64,000 nt of DNA, from assembly GCA_946894095.1 (NCBI GenBank), contig OX335659.1, forward strand, positions 7,501 to 71,500, read 5' to 3'. The DNA comes from Incurvaria masculella (taxonomy: Eukaryota > Arthropoda > Insecta > Lepidoptera > Incurvariidae). Both the position numbers and the translations under genes were made by a program. Numbering within the stretch: the stretch's first letter is position 1; each line of letters begins with the position of its first letter. The notes under the pieces are model-generated. The model saw nothing but the letters and a program-made list of their open reading frames with translations. It was not told where the DNA came from and searched no databases. Positions 11,936-21,744 of the stretch are shown piece after piece.

Positions 11936-12562
11936 TAGTTATGCTCGTCTCGAGCATAATTGTCTCCGTGGTATCGGGCCAGACGATCTACGTGCACAAT
12001 CTTTTCCCGGCATCTATCATTCCGGCGGATACGATATGTCACGTCATTGATTTTAGTCACCACTCTATATGGGCCTTCCTATTTTGGTTGCAGTTTGAGA
12101 CTTTTTCCTTTTTTTCGTAATGGATTATGTAGCCAAACTAAAGATCCTTCTTCAAATACATTTCCATTAGCTTTGCGGTCGTAACGTGTTTTCATCCGCT
12201 CGCTTGCTCGTAGACCAGCCTCTCTGACATGTTTATAAACAGTGTCCATTTTCCCTCGCAGATCTGACACATATTCTGTTACACAATGGGATGCCTCTGG
12301 TGGAATTCCTGTCAGAAGGTCAGCTGGTAGTCTGACTTCGTGTCCAAAATGTATGTAGGCTGGAGTTTCATCTACGCTTTCATGCACAGCGGTTCGGTAT
12401 GACAGCAGAAACAGCGGAATATACTGGTCCCAATCCTTTTGATGGTCTTATTCCCAAATGTCCACCTGAAATTCCATCATGCAGGCATTGAAGAACTTCT
12501 TTGATCTTAGATCTGGGGATGACTAATTGCAGAGAAGTATCCTGTCCGTTAGGTTTTCCCAT
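11936..12562 (-). pseudogene. Gypsy integrase remnant, catalytic core deleted
   Basis: The 5' part (12440-12562) encodes the integrase zinc-binding region, with an HDGxxGGHLG signature. At about 12440 it jumps directly to sequence downstream of the catalytic core (DWDQYIP, then SYRTAVHES). This skips the part that carries the DDE residues and changes the reading frame. A TAG stop at 12079-12081 interrupts the C-terminal region, whose frame then continues to about 11936 and includes a VHVDRLARYH segment typical of gypsy integrase tails. The deletion and the stop leave it incapable of integration. Confidence 0.8.
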
Positions 12563-13205
12563 TTTCTGTACAATATTCCGTCATGAAGTACCAGGCTCGA
12601 CCACTGCGCCCAGTAACTTTTAGTCGCTGTGCTCATTGCAGAAACATCTCTCCATTCTGGCTTTGTCTCTCCTGCTCTCTTCCAGTGAATAATGGGCATC
12701 AGATCATCGTCCCCCTCCTGGGCTAGCTTCATGTTTTCATTGCTCCATTCTTCGCTGATGTTATCCGTTCGGATGGCCTTTAAATGAATGGTCTCCTTTA
12801 TCTTCTCCCTGATGCAGTGCTTACACTCTTCTGGGCAGGGTCGACGAGACAAAGCGTCAGCATTTCCATGGGTTTTACCACTCCGATGCTCTGTATCAAA
12901 CTGATACTCTTGGAGCTGTTCCAGCCAACGTGCAACCTGCCCTTCTGGATTTTTAAACTGAAGCAGCCATTTCAAAGCAGCGTGGTCAGTCCTCAAGCGG
13001 AATCTTCGGCCGAGAAGATACTTGTTGAAATGCTGCAAAGTCTTCACTAGTGCTAGAAGCTCTCGTCTTGTCACACAATAGTTCCGTTCTGGTTTTGAAA
13101 GGGATTTGCTAAAATAACCAATAACGATCTCCTTGTCCCCATGACGTTGTGAGAGTACACCGCCGATTCCGGTATTACTTGCGTCTGTGTCGACTATGAA
13201 CTCTC
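12523..13205 (-). pseudogene. Gypsy RNase H region
   Basis: The translated minus strand carries the RNase H sequence of gypsy elements: [15 protein letters not shown] at about 13150-13200, RRELLALVKTLQHF, a TDHAALKWL block, and HGNADALSRRPC before the integrase. The open frame at 12523-13074 holds most of it, and the first catalytic Asp lies upstream, beyond the first methionine. It is joined at about 13203 to an early part of the reverse transcriptase through an internal deletion. Confidence 0.85.
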
Positions 13206-13621
13206 GTTACATCATTTAAACGTCGATAGTCCACACAAAATCTGGTGCTGCCATCTTTCTTCTTTACCAGAACTACGGGTGAACACCATGGACTTGATGA
13301 AGTCTCTATAACATTATTTTTCTGCATGTCCGCTATCATTCTCTGAACTTCTTCTTCTTTAGCTACGGGAACGCGGCGTGGCCTCTGACGTATTGGAAGA
13401 GCATCTCCTGTGTCGATGCGGTGCTTAACCATGCTTGTTCTCCCAATGTCGCCGTCGTGCGAAGAAAAGATGTCTGAATATCGCATAAGTAGACTTGTTG
13501 CTTTCTTGAAATCATCAACAGTCAGGTCCCGTCTGCTTTCTTCCAAAAGAGTGAACACTTTAGAAGTCCCTGTGTCCAATCTATCTGAGGAAATTTCATC
13601 ACATTTGCGTAGCCAGGAGAC
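13175..13621 (-). pseudogene. Gypsy reverse transcriptase, N-terminal fragment
   Basis: Encodes the start of the reverse transcriptase: [32 protein letters not shown] and [10 protein letters not shown], conserved gypsy fingers motifs. After this last motif the sequence jumps, out of frame, into RNase H near 13203. The palm with its YxDD active site is therefore missing. The first 141 bp (13481-13621) are one copy of the direct repeat that flanks the inserted LINE. Confidence 0.85.
13481..13621. repeat. 141-bp direct repeat flanking the LINE (copy 1)
   Basis: Matches 19485-19625 with an offset of 6004, beginning TCGCATAAGTAG and ending CCAGGAGAC. It is gypsy pol sequence, and it directly abuts the 3' poly-A end of the LINE, seen as a poly-T run at 13623-13637. 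Best explained as an unusually long target-site duplication. Confidence 0.85.
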
Positions 13622-13754
13622 GTTTTTTTTTTTTTTTCAAAGTGTTGATAGGACTTTAGCCGCATTGCGGTTATGCCAGTCCCATAGTAACTATTGTACA
13701 CAGTTTTAAGGTCTCTCTAACCTCTTAAAGCTAAAGAGGCCTTAAAAAAATGTA

Positions 13755-16700
13755 TTAATGTTTTACAATTTTTAGATAGTGAATTCCGAAAAAATAGTTG
13801 TATGCATCTAACTTCAATTTGTCCATTAATTTTCGCCTCAGTGGTTCGTTCTGCACACACTCCATCAAAATGTGAAATTGGTCTTCAGTCTTATTACATA
13901 CATTACAATTAGGTGAATCCACTTTTCGTATCAAATAGGCACTTTTATTTAGTGGAGTGTGTCCTGATCGGAGTCTCAAAGCAATTACAATGTCAGTGCG
14001 GGAGAGACCTGAGCTTTCGAACCATGGTCTTCGTAGCGGCTCATTTTGGAGAGTCTTGTACCAAATGCCCTTCTCTACCGATCTTCTGTCGAAGTGCTCT
14101 TTCCATTGAGTGCTACAGAATTCTTTAGCATCCGTCAAAAGATCACTAAAGAAAGGCTTACATGTCCAAGTATTGTCACAATTCACTGCACTTTTCGCTA
14201 ACTTGTCGGCCCGCTCGTTGCCTTCTATGCCAATGTGAGATGGAATCCATTGCAAACTCACTTCCTTGCCCATAGACTGTAAATGTAAAAAAAGATTTAA
14301 GATTTTATATGCGATAGGTCTTCCCCGTGACCCTCCCGTGCAATTCACCAAGTGTTGAAGAGCGCTTTTAGAATCTGTTAAAATGATTATTTCTTTTGAT
14401 ATTACACTAGAGCTGTACGAGAGTGCTTCGAGTATTGCTACGAGTTCGGCTGCCATGATTGGGATGCGTGCCTCAATTTTGAATTCCATCCCACAACGGA
14501 CTTGCGGATCCCAGAAGGCTGCACCGATACCATTACTATCAATAGATCCATCAGTGTATAATTGGTAATGTGATCTGTAATTGGTTTTCAACATTTTCTC
14601 TGACGCTGTCCGGAGTTCTTCAGTATTGTAGCACCTTTTTCCTTTACTTTTGGACGGGATGGTGAGGCTTACATTGGGTGCGATCGGTATATTTGCTATC
14701 CAGGTACACAATGAAAACATGGGTAGCACCTCACTATTTTCGATTTTACAATGCTTATATCTTTTATAAATAATAGCTAAAATCGGAATACTATGGTTAT
14801 GCCAATAGTTGTTGTCACTAGTTTCTGCGAGTTTCTGTATCACCAAAATTATGGGGTTGTTTACATGTGACATTGCTTTTAGTACATACTTGCTAGCTAA
14901 ATAGTAAGTTCTTATTTGTAGGGGTTGTATACATAAATCACTTTCCATCACGTGTATAGGTGTGGTCCTGCTGTACCCTCCAATTATTCTCAAAGCTCTA
15001 TTTTGTAGCACACTAAGTTTGTTGAGATTAGATTGACAACTATTTCCATAGAGAAAGCACCCATAATCCAATCGGCTGCGTATTAGACTTATGTATAGAC
15101 GTCTCAAGTGAACTGGGTGTATACCCCAAGAACTTCCTGCAAGTGCTTTAAGTATGTCTATATATTTTGATGTTTTTGAAAAATTTTGGATTACTTGCTT
15201 TTTCCATTTTAGACCTTCATCCAACCATAATCCCAGAGATTTGACAAATGATGATCTCTTAATATTTCTATCATCGAGTTGAATGTTTACATTATTTCTC
15301 CTGTGACCCCTGGCAAAAATACATATGTCTGTCTTTGATACCGAAATGTCTAAACCAATTTCATTTAACTTTTTTACAATGGCTTTAATGTTGCTTTCTA
15401 ATATATTTTTTGCATCATACAATTTTGAAGATGTAATAAATACAACAAAGTCATCAGCATACTGAGAAATTAATACGTTGGTAACAGATTCACAAATATT
15501 GGCAGTAATTAGGTTAAACAAGAGTGGTGACATTGGATCTCCTTGAGCAAGCCCTTTGTCACATTTCCTGATTATTAATGAACCTTCCTCAGTAGGTGTC
15601 TCTAACAGTCTTTCCCTCAGAAAATTCCAAATGTAGTGTATAATTTGCTTGCTAAAATTATAGTGTCTCAATGTTGTTATAAGTACTGTAGTATTAACAT
15701 TATTGTAAGCATTGTCTATATCTAAGAAGCAGGCGAGAGTGGGCTGGTTCTGGACCTGTCCGAGTTGTATTGAGGTCACAAGTCGAGCTAAATTGTCCAG
15801 ACAAGACTGTCCGCGCCTGAAGCCAATCGTGGACTGAGATAGCAATTTATTCCTTTCTGTCCACCACTCTAGCCTCCTTGTTAGTATGACATGAAATATT
15901 TTACATAAACAGGAAATCAGAGCTATTGGGCGCAGAGAAGAGACAAGTGTTGGATCACGACCTAGCTTAGGTATTGCTATTATCCGAATTATTTTCCATT
16001 GAATTGGCACAAAACCTGTTAGTAATATCCTATTATATAAATGGAGCAATACAACCTTACCAGCTTGAGGAAGATGAAATACCATAGAGTAGGTGATACC
16101 ATCAACTCCCGGAGCAGTATCCTTGTGTTTGAGTGCATTGCTAAACTCCACTGGTGAAATGTTGTCATCTAGCATCCCGCTACGATCCTCTTCAAATGAC
16201 ATCGGGGGCGCCTCGACCGAGTCAGGTGCAAGTGTGCAGAGAAGTTGTTCTATCTTGTCCTTGGCAACTGGTGTATGCGCTTTCTTAACGCCCTTCATCC
16301 ATCTCATCTTCCTCCACATTTCTGATGATGTAGTTTGGGAATTAATATTATCGCAGAAATCATTCCAGCTCTTTGTTTTTGCAGTTCGGGTTTGTCTGCG
16401 TGTTTCTGTGATTCTCTTTTGTAGGTGAATGAGGTCTCTAGGGCAACCGTTTCTTCTGAAGTTAGCTAGGGCCAGACGTCTTAGAGCTACAAGTCTCGAA
16501 AGGTTGGGTCGCCACCACGGTTTTGGTTGAAAATTAAACTGAGGGTTTTCATTCAATTTAATACATGGAATGCTTTGGTCGGCGGCTTCATTAATTTTTT
16601 CCAATAGTGAACTATATATTTTTTCCATGTTTTCTGATAGATTAATGTTATGTAATGAGTCTTCAAGGTGCTTTTGATATTTTTTCCAGTCAGCTGCCTT

Positions 16701-17360
16701 CATATTTTTTCTTTTGTTTTGCTGAGGACTATACTGGAATCCTATGGTGAAATGTATAATGATATGATCGCTACCGAGGGATTCGTTAGTTGTTTTCCAG
16801 TCCATCATGACTGCAAGATCTGAAGTGGAAAAAGTGATATCGGGGGATGTTTTCTGCAGGGTTCCGTTAACAAGTTTGATGCGTGTTTCTCTACCATCGT
16901 TCATTGTAACATAGTTGTTATCGAAGCAAGCATTGTTTATAAGAGTGCCTCGAGTATCAATCTTGCGATCCCAGTTAAGGTGATGGCCATTAAAATCTCC
17001 TGCTAATACTGTTCCACTACCGAATTGCGAAAAGTGGGTATCCCAGTCATTTTGTGTCGTTCGTACACATGGGGGACAATATATCAAAATTATCCTCTTG
17101 ATTGGATTACAGTTCATTAGTTCAGCACCGAGAACTTCTATACCAGGGTTATTAATATTCACTATTATTTCCTTAAATTTTACAGACTTATGGGACGCGA
17201 TTAGCACTCCACCATATCCGTCGGGTCGATCTTTACGTAAGATATTGTATCCATTGAGTTTAAATGTTGTTGAATTGTCTAACCATGTCTCTGACACTAA
17301 AGCTATGTGAATTTTTTCGTTATTTAAAAGGAGTTCAAGGTCGTGTCGCTTTGGGTTCAC
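13755..17360 (-). CDS. LINE ORF2: AP endonuclease, reverse transcriptase and RNase H
   Basis: 1201 codons are open without a stop. The order is an exonuclease-phosphatase-type endonuclease (SETWL, then GDFNGHH, then SDHIIIHF), a reverse transcriptase (FLDIDNAYNNV, GLAQGDPMSPLLF, QYADD near residue 635), RNase H (YTDGS near 933, an AAELVAI glutamate, TDSKSA, and ERADKLA) and a C-terminal CCHC cluster (CNVCNKTEDQFHILMEC). The first codon of the frame given here is GTG. The frame really extends upstream to about 17399, where ILQWNAN, the usual endonuclease N-terminus, is encoded. At 17402 it meets the inserted MITE and an in-frame stop, with no AUG remaining. The catalytic domains look intact, but the native start is lost. 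Confidence 0.9.
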   Translation of the reverse strand: MNPKRHDLELLLNNEKIHIALVSETWLDNSTTFKLNGYNILRKDRPDGYGGVLIASHKSVKFKEIIVNINNPGIEVLGAELMNCNPIKRIILIYCPPCVRTTQNDWDTHFSQFGSGTVLAGDFNGHHLNWDRKIDTRGTLINNACFDNNYVTMNDGRETRIKLVNGTLQKTSPDITFSTSDLAVMMDWKTTNESLGSDHIIIHFTIGFQYSPQQNKRKNMKAADWKKYQKHLEDSLHNINLSENMEKIYSSLLEKINEAADQSIPCIKLNENPQFNFQPKPWWRPNLSRLVALRRLALANFRRNGCPRDLIHLQKRITETRRQTRTAKTKSWNDFCDNINSQTTSSEMWRKMRWMKGVKKAHTPVAKDKIEQLLCTLAPDSVEAPPMSFEEDRSGMLDDNISPVEFSNALKHKDTAPGVDGITYSMVFHLPQAGKVVLLHLYNRILLTGFVPIQWKIIRIIAIPKLGRDPTLVSSLRPIALISCLCKIFHVILTRRLEWWTERNKLLSQSTIGFRRGQSCLDNLARLVTSIQLGQVQNQPTLACFLDIDNAYNNVNTTVLITTLRHYNFSKQIIHYIWNFLRERLLETPTEEGSLIIRKCDKGLAQGDPMSPLLFNLITANICESVTNVLISQYADDFVVFITSSKLYDAKNILESNIKAIVKKLNEIGLDISVSKTDICIFARGHRRNNVNIQLDDRNIKRSSFVKSLGLWLDEGLKWKKQVIQNFSKTSKYIDILKALAGSSWGIHPVHLRRLYISLIRSRLDYGCFLYGNSCQSNLNKLSVLQNRALRIIGGYSRTTPIHVMESDLCIQPLQIRTYYLASKYVLKAMSHVNNPIILVIQKLAETSDNNYWHNHSIPILAIIYKRYKHCKIENSEVLPMFSLCTWIANIPIAPNVSLTIPSKSKGKRCYNTEELRTASEKMLKTNYRSHYQLYTDGSIDSNGIGAAFWDPQVRCGMEFKIEARIPIMAAELVAILEALSYSSSVISKEIIILTDSKSALQHLVNCTGGSRGRPIAYKILNLFLHLQSMGKEVSLQWIPSHIGIEGNERADKLAKSAVNCDNTWTCKPFFSDLLTDAKEFCSTQWKEHFDRRSVEKGIWYKTLQNEPLRRPWFESSGLSRTDIVIALRLRSGHTPLNKSAYLIRKVDSPNCNVCNKTEDQFHILMECVQNEPLRRKLMDKLKLDAYNYFFGIHYLKIVKH

Positions 17361-17401
17361 ACTGTTAGCGTTCCATTGTAAAATTTTAATATTCGGTTCT
17401 G

Positions 17402-17752
17402 AGCCGGTAGTCTAAGTTGTCACCTAAATTGGCGTTACGGCAAACCGATCGACTGGCGTTTTCAAATGTATGGAGAAATTGAAGAGCGCGCGCAGCGGGC
17501 GTTGAGCGAACTAACCTTTGCGAGTCCGAGCTTGATTTGACAGCTTACTCAACGTTGCCGTAAATACGTCGACGTTGCGGTTTACGTCCACTCCGCGTTT
17601 TCATACAAATCGGAAGTCCGCGTTTGACTTTGACAGCTTGAAGAAGTAAAACCACAGAATATCTAGTAAAAACTTGTATGGAGTTTGGAAAAAACGCCAG
17701 TCGATCGGTTTGCCGTAAACGCCAATTTAGGTGAGAACTCAGACTACCGGCT
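17402..17752. mobile_element. 351-bp MITE with ~60-bp terminal inverted repeats
   Basis: The left end (AGCCGGTAGTCT at 17402) and the right end (AGACTACCGGCT ending at 17752) are inverted repeats extending inward about 60 bp, with a handful of mismatches and one indel. Both reach AAAACGCCAGTCGATCGG. The trinucleotide CTG flanks each side (17399-17401 and 17753-17755), consistent with a 3-bp target duplication. A 3-bp duplication would fit PIF/Harbinger or CACTA-like DNA transposons, but the superfamily is not settled. There is no coding capacity. Confidence 0.85.
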
Positions 17753-17757
17753 CTGAT

Positions 17758-19257
17758 CTAAGCTCTGTTAACAAAATTGAAAATTGACCCATTAGAGATT
17801 AAGGTCATCAAATAGCTGAGTGCTTCCTTTACTATTGTGTCCACCATTGCAGTAATTTTCTCACCCCAGCTCAGTGTATGACTTATTGCTAATTGTTGTA
17901 TTTTTTCCAGCAAGCGCTTCCACACTGAAGGGCTCTCGTCTGGTCTAGTGCTCTCTCCAGGGGGTTGGGTATCATTACAGTTTACCTCGAGATGGACTGG
18001 AGTCGGTGCACCATCCTGTGCACGGGATGGTAGGTCCCTCTGCATTGCTGGCCTCTTCGTGAAGCTCTCACTTCTTCGTGGTCGAGGTGGTGGACGTATG
18101 GAGGCGCTCGAGTGGCCCGGCGAGGCAAGCCCCTGGGATATGTCCGCTTCCGGCCTCTGCCCAGCACATACAGAACTGTATGTGCGTGTCGGAGAAGGGG
18201 AAAAAGCACCCCCAGGGGGGCTCTGCACAGCAATGGTCACGCCAAGGGAATTTGTAGCTGGAGCCCGTAATTGCTTTTCTCTTTTCTGTAGTGCCATTTT
18301 GTAGGTGATGTTATCATTAGACATCATTTGCCGAACATCTTTTTCTTTAATATAAATGGGACATGATTTGTCAAGAGCCATATGCGCTCCTTTGCAATTA
18401 ATACATTTGAATGTAGTTGTTTCGCAGTTATTGTGATTTTCACCACATTTTGGGCATTTTTTCTTCGATCCATTCGGGCATACCTTGTAAGTGTGACCAA
18501 AGTGCCAGCAGCCCGAGCATTGCGTCACCGGGAACACGTAGGGCTCTACACTTAACCTAACCCCATACGCATAAACGTACGGAGGCAAGCGCGGCCCTCG
18601 AAAGCACACTCGCACCGCCTCAGACTTTGTCCACTCACCAAAAGTAATTTTTCTCTGGAGACGCATAAGTGAAACTATTTCGACGTCACACGTTAATATT
18701 TTTGTTATGTCTTCCACTTCCAAATCCAGGTCGATCTCACGTATGACTCCGAATGAGTATTGAACATCTGTAGTTTTAGTACATTTTATTTCATTTTTTA
18801 TTAGCTCCTCATTCTCAAGCACTTTTTTCATACCATATTCCGTTTCGCATCTAACAAGAGCCTTGTATGGGGTGAGGTATTTGATTTTGGCAATATCGTT
18901 ATTACCTTGAAGCAGTTTAGCAAGCGCAAGTTGTTTGGGCAGCTTCTGCTTTCTACTGATGTATATCTCAAAATATTCTAATCTAGTCACAGCTTGGTTT
19001 GGGCCTTCGTCTCTTTTCTTTTTAGTACGGCGAACCTCACGGAAACCCGTGGTATCTTCTTCAGATGACTCCCTGCGTCTTTTACTAGAGGAAGTATTGG
19101 CATCTAACACAGTCGGATGGTCTATCAGCTCGGACTGATCCCACTCCAATTCTTCCGTTATAATCTGGTCTGCAGGTATATCCTCCATTGAAATAAGGTC
19201 CTGTTCATCATCGGAAGACCCGCCGGGGTCTCCAGGGTCAGGATCAGACACACTCAT
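17758..19257 (-). CDS. LINE ORF1: gag-like RNA-binding protein with CCHC knuckles
   Basis: 499 codons, open from ATG to TAG. The acidic N-terminus (SDPDPGDPGGSSDDEQD) is followed by a basic KRRRES stretch. An RRM-like middle region comes next, then a cluster of cysteine knuckles at about residues 240-295 (CSGCWHFGHTYKVC, CPKCGENHNNC, CINCKGAHMALDKSC). The C-terminal part is Pro/Ser-rich. This matches the ORF1 layout of I-type LINEs, whose product packages the element RNA. Its stop lies five bases from the MITE target site. Confidence 0.9.
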   Translation of the reverse strand: MSVSDPDPGDPGGSSDDEQDLISMEDIPADQIITEELEWDQSELIDHPTVLDANTSSSKRRRESSEEDTTGFREVRRTKKKRDEGPNQAVTRLEYFEIYISRKQKLPKQLALAKLLQGNNDIAKIKYLTPYKALVRCETEYGMKKVLENEELIKNEIKCTKTTDVQYSFGVIREIDLDLEVEDITKILTCDVEIVSLMRLQRKITFGEWTKSEAVRVCFRGPRLPPYVYAYGVRLSVEPYVFPVTQCSGCWHFGHTYKVCPNGSKKKCPKCGENHNNCETTTFKCINCKGAHMALDKSCPIYIKEKDVRQMMSNDNITYKMALQKREKQLRAPATNSLGVTIAVQSPPGGAFSPSPTRTYSSVCAGQRPEADISQGLASPGHSSASIRPPPRPRRSESFTKRPAMQRDLPSRAQDGAPTPVHLEVNCNDTQPPGESTRPDESPSVWKRLLEKIQQLAISHTLSWGEKITAMVDTIVKEALSYLMTLISNGSIFNFVNRA

Positions 19258-19484
19258 AATAAAGTTTTTGTGGGTAGAAACTAAAGATCTATAGATTCAT
19301 TATTAGCACTTTCCCTGATTAATGTTCTAGTATTTGATAAAACCACAGTAAATTCACTTAATTAACATTATTAGCTTCATTTTAAGCTATAACACATAAC
19401 AAAACACTCAGTATTTGTATTTGTTAAGGCTAGTTAAAGTTGGAGCAGGCAAAAACGGAACTTGCCAAACATTAGCACGAACGG

Positions 19485-19625
19485 TCGCATAAGTAGACTT
19501 GTTGCTTTCTTGAAATCATCAACAGTCAGGTCCCGTCTGCTTTCTTCCAAAAGAGTGAACACTTTAGAAGTCCCTGTGTCCAATCTATCTGAGGAAATTT
19601 CATCACATTTGCGTAGCCAGGAGAC
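19485..19625. repeat. 141-bp direct repeat flanking the LINE (copy 2)
   Basis: The second copy of 13481-13621, adjoining the 5' end of the LINE. It continues rightwards into the gypsy pol linker, so the pre-insertion gypsy sequence had one copy. Confidence 0.85.
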
Positions 19626-20021
19626 TTCTTCCCTGCCACATATGAGCACGCCATTTGCCACATCTATTTTACAGTTGTTAGTTCTCATAAAGTCTTAACC
19701 TAAAATGCAATCATCGATGATATCTGCTAAAACGGCGGTATGACGATAAGTCTTACATCCAATTTTAATTGTCACTTCTATCTCTCCATAAACGGGTATG
19801 TGCTGGCCGGTAGCTGTCTGAAGCCTGCAACCATTGAAATACTGGCGACGATTCCATATTACGCGGCCGAAGGTTTTTGACTTAACGATTGTACGGGATG
19901 CTCCGGTATCCAAGGTCAAGTTGCATTGTATCCCGTTTACTTGCCCTTTAACGAGCAGACTGTTTCCAGTACATGCCTGCGAAATTGTGACTTTCGGGGC
20001 TTCTATTCTACCAGCCAGCAC
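19626..20021 (-). pseudogene. Gypsy aspartic protease and linker
   Basis: 19695-20021 encodes a retropepsin: LTLDTGASRTIV holds the catalytic DTG, followed further on by HTAVLADIIDDCILG. A stop codon directly after ILG interrupts the usual ILGxDFL motif. The frame then resumes as DFMRTNNCKIDVA and leads into the pol linker. The protease core is readable, but the polyprotein is broken here. Confidence 0.85.
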
Positions 20022-20041
20022 CCGCCCCCCGGTTCTGGCCT

Positions 20042-20700
20042 TTACTCGTTTCCCTGCTGCGCATCTTCATTTGCAGCATCAGGCCTTCCGGTTTGGTTTT
20101 TGGGGCAGTTGGTCCGAAGGTGCCCCAGTTCATTGCACTTGTAGCACCGGGGAGTAAATTTACGTCTTGCAGGTGCTCTGGTTTCCAACGTCACCACTTC
20201 TCTTACTCGATGCGCTCTGGGATCTGATCGAACAGCTTCGACCTCCAACGCGTGGGCAAGAGCGTCCTTTACCGTTGCGTGATGGCTTAATCGTACAGCA
20301 GCTCGTACTTCGACGTCCCTGATGCCATCCACGAAAGCCTGCACCAAGTAATCTTCCAATGAAGAATTTGATGATGATTGATGGGCCTTTCGGTCAAGTT
20401 TTTCAATTTCCAGTGCCCACTGTTGAAGTCCTTCACTTGATCGTTGTACTCGATCACGAAGTTGAGCTCGGTAGACGTGTTCCAAATGCTTGTCGCCAAA
20501 CCTTGACTCCAGTGCTTCTAAAAGTCCGTCATAGGTGATTTGGCGACCTAAAGCCTCGAGAACATGGAGTGCCTTGTCCCGAAGTCCTAAGGTCAAAGCA
20601 GTTCGTGCTTGGTTTTCATTCCATCCATTTGCAATTACCACAGATTTAAACTGAAGTTTGTAAGCGGCCGGATGTCAAACCATCGAAAGGAGGAACTTGG
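20042..20700 (-). pseudogene. Gypsy gag with one CCHC zinc knuckle
   Basis: 199 open codons (20042-20641) show a retrotransposon gag domain (ARTALTLGLRDKALHVLEAL, LRDRVQRSSEGLQQWALEI) and one nucleocapsid knuckle, CYKCNELGHLRTNCP. Upstream of the first methionine, reading resumes beyond an in-frame stop (a PFDG-type segment near 20680), so the N-terminus is damaged. A stop also separates gag from protease. Confidence 0.85.
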
Positions 20701-21740
20701 AACCAGGAATTTGCACCAATTTCTTATTTACGGAACTGTGTAAATATATTTTTATTGTACTTTTAATATCTGTAATATTTAATATCTGCAAAGCAAATAA
20801 TGAAAATTCTATTTTATTTTCTGAGATTGGAAACTGAACGCAAACTCTATATTCTGTGAAATTTGTAAAATGTTGCAAATATTAGAAGAACATTTTTTTT
20901 CATTTATAATGTTTACATTCACACAAAAGCTAAATAAAAAATTCGAAATACGTATAAAATCGTTCGTTGTATAGTTTCTAAAGAATTTAATTTGCTTTTA
21001 CATATTCTAGAAAGAAATATAGCAATAGCAAGTTAGGTTCGCGGCATAGATTTTTTTTAGTAAAAACATTTTTTTAAATACATTTCCGTAATTACAAAAT
21101 TGTTGCAAATTCACAGTTACATTACGCCTTAAAAGACTTAACATATACATTTTTTTAATACCGTTTCTAAATATTTGTTTAGGAGATATATATTTTTTAA
21201 TACATTTTAGAAAATAATTATATCTTCCGGGCCCTGCTAAATGTTGCAAACTTAATGTAAGCATATTATGAACATGAAATTATATATTTCTCAGAAAACA
21301 AAAATCATTTCGGATTTCATGTGCTTCTCAAACCGTATCTACCCCGGTCTAAAGGAGTGGACTGTATACTCCAAATAATCCCATGTGCTGGTTGTCCTGT
21401 CGGCTTCTTGACTTGGCTGGAATAAAACCTAGTGCACAGGTCCAGGGTCGACCCTTGATTGAATGTTAGAGCAATAAGCACTGAATGGCACTGCAGCTAC
21501 TGTCTTAATCCTTGATGATTGAATTTTCGAAAAATTCTCATTGGTTGCAACAATAACCACTTTTATGTTGAGTTTGAAGTTGCTGCACCGAGGTTGGTTC
21601 GAAAAGTAAGTTTGGGAGTAGGAAGCTAAGATTAGAATATTTCTCTTGCATAAAACTAGATTTGAATTATTTCATTTCTACCCCCAATGCCATGTGAAAA
21701 TTAATTAGTTAGATACAATTAAGAAAAAAAAATGTATTTG
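20701..21740. other. AT-rich sequence, nothing recognised
   Basis: 20701-21300 is strongly AT-rich with several TTGCAAA words. 21300-21740 is of average composition. No domain, splice-bounded exon or inverted repeat was recognised. It might include the remaining 5' part of the gypsy element, but no LTR could be defined. Confidence 0.4.
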
Positions 21741-21744
21741 TGGC

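Larger units (their letters stand above)
13622..19484 (-). mobile_element. I-like non-LTR retrotransposon with RNase H, nested in the gypsy relic
   Basis: A complete two-ORF LINE on the minus strand: a 5' untranslated region of about 230 bp, ORF1 with zinc knuckles (17758-19257), ORF2 with endonuclease, reverse transcriptase and RNase H (13755-17360), a 3' untranslated region, and a poly-A tail (T run on the plus strand, 13623-13637). The RNase H domain plus a three-knuckle ORF1 fits the I group and argues against jockey, CR1 and TRAS/SART elements. The 141-bp flanking repeats mark the insertion edges. A MITE interrupts the ORF1/ORF2 boundary. Confidence 0.88.
11898..20700 (-). mobile_element. 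Ty3/gypsy LTR retrotransposon relic (gag-pro-pol), split by a LINE
   Basis: Reading the minus strand gives gag with one CCHC knuckle (20042-20700), aspartic protease (19695-20021), a linker (19626-19694), then an inserted 5.9-kb LINE, then the N-terminal part of the reverse transcriptase (about 13202-13480), RNase H, the integrase zinc-binding region and the integrase C-terminal region. This is the domain order of Ty3/gypsy elements. The reverse transcriptase palm with its YxDD box and the integrase DDE core have been deleted internally, and in-frame stops are present. No LTR was recognised at either end. On the 3' side the element abuts telomeric repeats at 11897. It is non-functional. Confidence 0.88.

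Noticed and set aside
13622..19484. Idea that the nested LINE is a telomere-specific TRAS/SART element
   Set aside because: It carries an RNase H domain and a poly-A tail, is inserted in gypsy sequence and not in CCTAA repeats, and so fits the I group instead.
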